Assembly (NCBI GenBank): GCA_029938605.1
Contig: JAOZUO010000068.1
Location: 1-38,927 of the forward strand
Reading direction: 5' to 3'
Source of the DNA: Deltaproteobacteria bacterium
Lineage (GTDB): Bacteria > Myxococcota_A > Polyangia > HGW-17 > JAJRWW01
Length of the DNA stretch: 38,927 bases
A model generated the notes under the pieces. That model did no database searches and was not told where the DNA came from. It was given only the letters and a program-made list of their open reading frames with translations. Position numbers and translations under genes: made by a program. Shown piece by piece: positions 32,784 through 38,927 of this stretch. Positions within the stretch are counted from its first letter, which is position 1. Every line of letters begins with the position of its first letter.

Positions 32784-32809
32784 GCTTCGCTCTGGGGTCT
32801 CTCGGTGGT

Positions 32810-33898
32810 CTACGGGCCGGTCAGGCGGAGGCCGAGGCCCACCAGGAAGACGGCTGCGCACAGGATCGTCACGATGATGGCCCAGCCGGGGACGCCGGCG
32901 ACACCTTGAGAGATCCAGGTGGACTGGAGCATGGAGGCGCTGGCTTCGGACTGGCCGGCTCGGCGAGAGCGGACGGCGAGGGGCTCGTCGATGGTGGCGT
33001 GGGAGCCTGTGCCTTCCATGCGGCTCACCACGGGGAGGTCGCCCTGGAGCCGGGAGGTGATGGCCTCAAGGGCGGGGACCAGATCGGCGAAGTCCGGGCG
33101 GTCGTCGGACTCGATGGCCATCATGCGTTGGCAGAGGTCGGCCAGGTCGGGATCCACGTCGGGGATCTCATCGGCCAGGTGAGGGCGAGGATCGTTCATG
33201 TGGCGATTGATAATCGCCATATAGGTGTTCGAGCCCTCGGCCGAGCGGAAGGGGGGGCGGCCGGCGATGAGGTGGTAGAAGGTACAGCCCAGGGAGTAGA
33301 TGTCGGCGCGGCTGTCCATATCGTCGCCGCGGGCCTGCTCGGGGGCGATATAGTCCGGCGTGCCCACCACCACCCCGGCGGCGGTAAGCTCGGGATCGAC
33401 GTTGATCTGCTTGGCCAGGCCGAAGTCAGTCAGCTTCACGTCGCCGTCCTCGGTGACGATGATGTTGGCCGGCTTGATGTCCCGGTGCACCAATCCTTTG
33501 ATGGCCGCGGCGCGCAGACCGCGGATAGCCAGGAGGATGACTTGGGCCGCCTCGCGGGGGGCCACGGGGCCCGAGTCCTTGACCAGACCGGAGAGATCCC
33601 TGCCGGGGAGGAACTCCATGACGAAATAGGGCAGGCCGGCGTGCTCGTCGATGCCGTAGACATGCACTACGTGGGGGTCGGAGATCATGGCCATGGCCCG
33701 GGCTTCCCGCTCGAATCTGGTGCGGAGCTCGGGGTTGCCACGGTGCCCTTCGGCCAGGATCTTCAGCGCCACGTCCCGTCCCAGCCCAGCGTCGTGCGCC
33801 AGGTACACTTCTCCCATGGCGCCGCGACCGAGACGCTCCATGATTGCGTACTTGCCGATGCGCTCACCGGCGCCAAAATCTCGCGGACGGGGGGTCAT
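32810..33898 (-). CDS. Tail-anchored Hanks-type Ser/Thr protein kinase
   Basis: About 362 residues. The kinase domain is complete: Gly-loop GRGAMGEV, ATP lysine K46 (VALKIL), catalytic HRDIKPAN with D140, DFG at 158-160, and the APEQ motif. The regulatory tail after residue 280 is short, and the last 20 residues form a single hydrophobic helix (WAIIVTILCAAVFLVGLGL), so the kinase faces the cytoplasm and is anchored at its C-terminus. There is no extracytoplasmic sensor. ATG at 33898 is preferred; a GTG at 33967 lies right by a hairpin. The convergent RelA/SpoT-like gene ends 26 bp away. Confidence 0.9.
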   Translation of the reverse strand: MTPRPRDFGAGERIGKYAIMERLGRGAMGEVYLAHDAGLGRDVALKILAEGHRGNPELRTRFEREARAMAMISDPHVVHVYGIDEHAGLPYFVMEFLPGRDLSGLVKDSGPVAPREAAQVILLAIRGLRAAAIKGLVHRDIKPANIIVTEDGDVKLTDFGLAKQINVDPELTAAGVVVGTPDYIAPEQARGDDMDSRADIYSLGCTFYHLIAGRPPFRSAEGSNTYMAIINRHMNDPRPHLADEIPDVDPDLADLCQRMMAIESDDRPDFADLVPALEAITSRLQGDLPVVSRMEGTGSHATIDEPLAVRSRRAGQSEASASMLQSTWISQGVAGVPGWAIIVTILCAAVFLVGLGLRLTGP

Positions 33899-33967
33899 AC
33901 CGAAGCCATAATACGGGCTCCGGGGCGTAGGGGCAAGACCAGGAGAGTAGGGAACAGGAGGGGGCAC

Positions 33968-33991
33968 GGTCGCCCGAACCGATGGGCGACC
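33968..33991. terminator. Strong hairpin downstream of the Cys-rich lipoprotein gene
   Basis: GGTCGCCC and GGGCGACC form a perfect 8-bp stem with an 8-base loop, 18 bp after the stop of the minus-strand gene ending at 34010. There is no T-tract, so it may terminate with a factor or protect the 3' end. Its position also argues that the kinase starts downstream at 33898. Confidence 0.45.
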
Positions 33992-34009
33992 GCGTCTAGG
34001 ACGCCAGAG

Positions 34010-35779
<1,770 letters not shown>

Positions 35780-35792
35780 TTTTTCGCTCCTT

Positions 35793-35806
35793 GTTAGGGT
35801 CCTAAC
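35793..35806. promoter_or_regulatory. Inverted repeat next to the ribosome site of the Cys-rich gene
   Basis: GTTAGG and CCTAAC (with GT between) form a 6-bp-arm hairpin directly upstream of AAGGAGCG on the minus strand. It could influence access of ribosomes. Confidence 0.35.
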
Positions 35807-35864
35807 GGAAATCTATTTGGGGGCGTTTAGAAGGGTTCTAGGTCACCGACGCCCGATGTTGGCA

Positions 35865-35876
35865 ATTCCTAGGAAT
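35865..35876. promoter_or_regulatory. Perfect palindrome ATTCCTAGGAAT, possible operator
   Basis: This 12-bp palindrome is centred about a dozen bases inside the predicted transcript start of the Cys-rich gene promoter (start near 35883, minus strand). A repressor bound here would block elongation. Confidence 0.4.
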
Positions 35877-35889
35877 AATGTAAGCCAAT

Positions 35890-35919
35890 AAGATATGGCT
35901 TCTCCACAATGTTTGTCAA
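35890..35919 (-). promoter_or_regulatory. Sigma70-type promoter of the Cys-rich lipoprotein gene
   Basis: On the minus strand the -35 is perfect TTGACA (35914-35919), the spacer is 18 bp and the -10 is TATCTT (35890-35895), the same -10 as the gapA promoter. The leader of about 100 bases is AT-richer than surrounding DNA. Confidence 0.78.
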
Positions 35920-35950
35920 CGGTTTGTCGGATTATCGGTCGGCCGTGGGT

Positions 35951-36475
35951 CTAGCGTTGGAGTCGGCGGATCATGCGGATGAGGCGGTTGCCGACCTTCT
36001 TACTGAGGGGCCCGGAGGTCTTCCAGCGCAGGCGGCGGTTCTTGTCGAAGACGAAGATGTTGGAGCGGCCATTGCGGAACCCCCATTGCTTCATCATCTT
36101 GCCTGTGCGGTCACACAGAATGATGGACCCGGTCTTCTTCATCTCTTTTTTGATCACCATGTTGATGATGAAGTTCGGCACCGCGGTCTCCTGGAAGTTG
36201 GCGATACCGATAGAGGTGTAGGTGGCGGCCTTGAGCTTGCCCGCGTTGCGCTGCTTCTTGAGCTTGTTCTTGATCCAGCGGTTCTGCTCTTTGGAGTTCT
36301 TACCCTCGTACCAGACCACGAGCACGTTCGTCTTGAACGAGCCCATGGTGTAGGTCTTCCCCTTGGAGTCCTTGAGATTGAAGTTGCTGGCTTTGTCACC
36401 GACCTTGAGGCCCCCGGCCATGGCAGCGGTGGGGATCAGGAGGATACTCAAGGCAAGAGCGATGCGGGTCATCAT
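35951..36475 (-). CDS. Exported YtfJ-like thioredoxin-fold protein without CxxC
   Basis: A 174-residue exported protein with signal peptide (TRIALALSILLIPTAAMAGG). The fold resembles AhpC/TlpA thioredoxins (VGDKASNFNLKDSKGKTYTMGSF), but the place where the redox CxxC would lie reads VWYEGKNSKEQNRW. This and the tail IFVFDKNRRLRWKTSGPL match the YtfJ family of periplasmic proteins of unknown function. Highly basic overall. GGAG precedes the ATG by five bases, and a promoter with perfect TATAAT is upstream. The dnaB gene ends about 97 bp upstream. Confidence 0.7.
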   Translation of the reverse strand: MMTRIALALSILLIPTAAMAGGLKVGDKASNFNLKDSKGKTYTMGSFKTNVLVVWYEGKNSKEQNRWIKNKLKKQRNAGKLKAATYTSIGIANFQETAVPNFIINMVIKKEMKKTGSIILCDRTGKMMKQWGFRNGRSNIFVFDKNRRLRWKTSGPLSKKVGNRLIRMIRRLQR

Positions 36476-36522
36476 GGGATCTCCTTTTTGGGCCTACTAT
36501 TCTGGTCTAGACGGTACTGGCT

Positions 36523-36552
36523 ATTATAAATTCACGACCCCTTCGGACACAA
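36523..36552 (-). promoter_or_regulatory. Promoter of the YtfJ-like gene
   Basis: On the minus strand the -10 is a perfect TATAAT (36523-36528), separated by 18 bp from TTGTGT (36547-36552), a weaker -35. Start near 36517, leader of about 40 bases with GGAG before the ATG at 36475. Confidence 0.6.
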
Positions 36553-36572
36553 GGGTTGTGACGCGGCACTTT

Positions 36573-38003
36573 CTACAAATACGAATCTTCGCGTCGCGAG
36601 AGGGACTCGAATCGGGTGTACTTGCCCAGGAAGGCGAGGTTGCTGGTGCCCGTGGGACCGTTTCGCTGCTTACCGATGATGAGCTCGGCCTCACCGGGCT
36701 TCTGCGACTTTTCCTTGTTGTAAAAATCGTCCCGATAGATGAAACCAATGAGATCTGCGTCCTGCTCGATGGCGCCAGACTCCCGTAGATCCGATAGGTT
36801 GGGCCGCTTGTCCTCGCGCTTTTCCACCTGGCGGTTGAGCTGAGACAGCGCCATCACCGGAAGGTCGAGCTCCTTGGCCATGGCCTTGAGCCCGCGGGAG
36901 ATCTCCGACACCTCCCGTTCCCGGCTCTCCATGGCCCGACCGGTGGAGGTGAGGGCCTGCATGAGCTGCAGGTAGTCGATGATCACCAGCCCCTTGGGAG
37001 CTTCCACCTGCGCGGGATCCTGATCTACGAAGATCTGCCGGTCCGAGCGCCACTGCCGGCACTTGGACCGCACCTGTTGCAGGGAGGCCGAGGGGGTGTC
37101 GTCGATATAGATCTTGGCCGGGTCGATGCGGCTCGCCGCCGCTGTGAGCTGTTTCCAGTCCTCGGGGCTGAGCTGGCCCTTTCGCAGCCGGTCGGCCTCC
37201 ACCCTGGCCTCGGAGCAGACGATGCGTTCCACCAGCTGCTCCTTGGTCATCTCCAGGGAGAAGATGATCACCGGGATGTCGTGCTCGATGGCGGCGTAGG
37301 CGCCCATGTTCAGGGCCAGGGCGGTCTTGCCCATGGAGGGCCGGGCGGCGATGATGTTCAGGGAGCCGGGCTGCAGCCCATTGGTCATCTTGTCGAAGTC
37401 ATCGAAGCCCGTGGGCACCCCGGTGATGTCGCCCCCCTTGCCCCGGGCCTCAAGCAGCTTGAAGGTGTGCTGAAGGATAGGGCGCACGTGCTCGTAGGAC
37501 ATGGCCCTTGAGCCCTGGGTGATCTGGAAGAGCGCTTGTTCGGCCAAACCGAGGAACTCGTCCGCCTCGCCGTAGTCGCCATATCCTTCCGCGGCGATCT
37601 CCGTGGTGACCTGGATGAGCCGCCGCACCAAGGCTTTGTCCCGCACGATGCCCACATAGTGCATGACGTTCTCGGTGGTGGGGACTCGGGTGGTGAGCTC
37701 CAGCAGGTAGTCCATACCGCCGGCCTTCTGGAGCGTTTCGGTGCGCTCTAGCTGCTCTTCCAGGGTGATGGGATCGAGGGGCTTGCCGACCCGGTCCACC
37801 TCGGCCATGGCCGCGAGGATGATCTGGTGGCGGGGGGAGTAGAAGTCCTCCTCATTGATGTGGCCGACGACCTGGTGGTACAGGTCATTTCGTAGCAGGA
37901 TCGCCCCCAACACCGAGGCCTCTGCCTCGATGGCGTTGGGTAGCGTTCGGCCGCCCCGGGGGGGAGGCGCTTGGGGGTGGTCTCCTCGCACGGTCCCTGA
38001 CAC
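36573..38003 (-). CDS. dnaB: Replicative DNA helicase
   Basis: Hexameric helicase that unwinds DNA at the replication fork. The 476 residues have the N-terminal domain (LPNAIEAEASVLGAILL), a linker, and the RecA-like C-terminal domain with Walker A RPSMGKT (221-227) and Walker B GLVIIDYLQLM. A small insert of about 15 residues (DRQIFVDQDPAQVEAPK) precedes Walker B. No intein is present. GTG at 38003 has GGAGGGG seven bases upstream. It lies 59 bp after rplI, as usual in the rpsF-rpsR-rplI-dnaB cluster. Confidence 0.96.
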   Translation of the reverse strand: MSGTVRGDHPQAPPPRGGRTLPNAIEAEASVLGAILLRNDLYHQVVGHINEEDFYSPRHQIILAAMAEVDRVGKPLDPITLEEQLERTETLQKAGGMDYLLELTTRVPTTENVMHYVGIVRDKALVRRLIQVTTEIAAEGYGDYGEADEFLGLAEQALFQITQGSRAMSYEHVRPILQHTFKLLEARGKGGDITGVPTGFDDFDKMTNGLQPGSLNIIAARPSMGKTALALNMGAYAAIEHDIPVIIFSLEMTKEQLVERIVCSEARVEADRLRKGQLSPEDWKQLTAAASRIDPAKIYIDDTPSASLQQVRSKCRQWRSDRQIFVDQDPAQVEAPKGLVIIDYLQLMQALTSTGRAMESREREVSEISRGLKAMAKELDLPVMALSQLNRQVEKREDKRPNLSDLRESGAIEQDADLIGFIYRDDFYNKEKSQKPGEAELIIGKQRNGPTGTSNLAFLGKYTRFESLSRREDSYL

Positions 38004-38062
38004 GGTCCATCCCCTCCAAGAGCGGCGATCGATTTGTGAGGGTTGTGTGGTTCGCTAGGGCT

Positions 38063-38515
38063 CTACTCAGCCTTTACGACCCAGACCTTGACTTCGCCGG
38101 CCATCTCCGGACCCAGCTTCACCGTCACCGTGAAGACACCGAGGCTGCGGATGGGCTCCGCGATCTCGATCTTACGGCGGTCAACGGTGATGCCCTCCAC
38201 GGACAGGGCGTCCGCGATCTCCCGGTTTGTCACCGAGCCGTAGAGACGATCCTCATCGGAGGTGTTTTTGGAGATGGTGACGCTGATCCCGGCCAGCTTC
38301 TCAGCCAGGGTCCGGGCGTGCTCAAGCATCTTCTCGCGCTTCTGATCGATATTGCGTCGCTCGTGGTCGAGGCGCTTGAGATTACGCGGCGTGGCCTCCA
38401 CGGCCATGCCCCGGGGGATGAGGTAGTTGCGTCCGTAGCCGCGCTTGACGGCCACGAGCTCACCCATCTGCCCCAGGTTCAGAATGTCTTCTTGCAGAAT
38501 AACCTGTATTGGCAT
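38063..38515 (-). CDS. rplI: 50S ribosomal protein L9
   Basis: The normal 150-residue, two-domain L9. The N-terminal rRNA-binding domain (MPIQVILQEDILNLGQMGELVAVKRGYGRNYLIPRG) is joined by the long helix (DHERRNIDQKREKMLEHAR) to the C-terminal domain. It lies 9 bp after rpsR. Confidence 0.97.
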   Translation of the reverse strand: MPIQVILQEDILNLGQMGELVAVKRGYGRNYLIPRGMAVEATPRNLKRLDHERRNIDQKREKMLEHARTLAEKLAGISVTISKNTSDEDRLYGSVTNREIADALSVEGITVDRRKIEIAEPIRSLGVFTVTVKLGPEMAGEVKVWVVKAE

Positions 38516-38524
38516 GGGATACTC

Positions 38525-38773
38525 CTAACGCCCGGTGGCCTTGAAAGGCATGAGCGCCAGCATGCGGGCCCGTTTGATGGCCCGACTCACGCCCCGCTGG
38601 TGCTTGGCGCAGTTGCCGGAAATCCGCCGCGGGACCAGCTTGCCACGCTCGGTGATGAAGTATCGGAGCACCTGGGGACTCTTGTAGTCGATGACGAGGC
38701 TCTTGTCGGCGCAGAAGCGGCACACCTTGCGGCGGCCGAAGCGGCGGCGCATTCTCCTTTTTCGGAACTCCAT
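38525..38773 (-). CDS. rpsR: 30S ribosomal protein S18
   Basis: An 82-residue S18 with the family core [21 protein letters not shown]. It has C18, C21, C55 and H58, the zinc-type (C+) arrangement kept by many bacteria. The gene is 2 bp from the rpsF stop. Confidence 0.96.
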   Translation of the reverse strand: MEFRKRRMRRRFGRRKVCRFCADKSLVIDYKSPQVLRYFITERGKLVPRRISGNCAKHQRGVSRAIKRARMLALMPFKATGR

Positions 38774-38775
38774 GA

Positions 38776-38927
38776 CTAGGCCTCCTCTTTGTCGTCGGAC
38801 GTGTCAGGCGCCTTGGGGGCCTCGTCCTTGGCTTCGGCCTTGGGGGCCTCTGGCTTGGCTTCGGCCTTGGGAGCCTCTGGCTTGGCTTCGGCCTTGGGAG
38901 CCTCTGGCTTGGCTTCGGCCTTGGGGG
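38776..38927 (-). CDS. rpsF: 30S ribosomal protein S6, C-terminal end (cut by window)
   Basis: Only the last 50 codons are present; the rest is beyond the right edge. The visible frame is at least three PKAEAKPEA units followed by an acidic end ([11 protein letters not shown]). S6 commonly has an acidic C-terminal tail, and position next to rpsR fits rpsF. The identity rests on gene order and this tail, since the folded domain is not in view. The repeat is longer and more regular than in most S6 proteins. Confidence 0.75.
   Translation of the reverse strand, partial: PKAEAKPEAPKAEAKPEAPKAEAKPEAPKAEAKDEAPKAPDTSDDKEEA
38799..38927. repeat. 27-bp in-frame tandem repeat in rpsF
   Basis: A 27-bp unit (CTTGGGAGCCTCTGGCTTGG plus GCTTCGG on the plus strand) is repeated at least four times with few changes and runs out of the window. 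It encodes PKAEAKPEA units. Confidence 0.9.

Overview
This GC-rich window looks like chromosomal DNA from a deltaproteobacterium in the modern sense, most likely a Myxococcota or Bradymonadales-like lineage. The clues are a lipoprotein with the 'Myxococcus cysteine-rich repeat' (CGNG..GE.CDDGN), a formylglycine-enzyme-like lipoprotein on an Asp/Ala-rich stalk, a Hanks-type Ser/Thr kinase, a CHASE2-adenylate cyclase, and the gap-pgk-tpiA-secG and rpsF-rpsR-rplI-dnaB gene orders. This placement is inference. No rRNA, tRNA or CRISPR array was recognised.

Layout. At 85-2714 (+) lie an AmmeMemoRadiSam-type radical SAM enzyme, prmC and a HAD-IB phosphatase. A secreted phosphodiesterase-like protein (2690-4675, -) overlaps the HAD gene tail to tail. 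The 4.9-7.5 kb stretch holds an aminotransferase (+), a PocR-domain protein with a degenerate receiver domain (-) and a tiny lipoprotein (+). Then come glnA and a CHASE2-adenylate cyclase in a tight pair, followed by mazG. Next are a TerB-like gene (-), yhbY (-), an enoyl-CoA-reductase-type SDR (+) and an exported M1 metallopeptidase (+). A 5'-nucleotidase of the IMP-GMP group (-) diverges from a multi-spanning glycosyltransferase-like protein (+). From 21.2 to 29.5 kb nearly everything is on the minus strand: coaBC, then gapA-pgk-tpiA-secG behind a good sigma70-type promoter, a beta-propeller lipoprotein, yjbQ and a pirin. The 29.6-34 kb part has a DUF882 endopeptidase (+), the formylglycine-enzyme-like lipoprotein (-), a RelA/SpoT-like protein (+) and the kinase (-). 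The right end holds the cysteine-rich lipoprotein, a YtfJ-like exported protein, dnaB, rplI, rpsR and the cut 3' end of rpsF, all on the minus strand.

The most unusual feature is a set of roughly 160-bp imperfect palindromic elements. Three of them (11783-11944, 20757-20913, 30261-30416) begin or end exactly at the stop codon of a protein gene and are flanked by TA or TTA on both sides. Two share a related central core. A fourth, longer relative (7536-7910) has the same ends as the third. They look like non-autonomous MITE-like elements that insert at stop codons without changing the encoded protein.

A second theme is short in-frame tandem repeats that add low-complexity tails to otherwise standard proteins (SecG, ribosomal protein S6, the 5'-nucleotidase, the phosphodiesterase). 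Most function calls come from motif recognition by eye. No database search was run.
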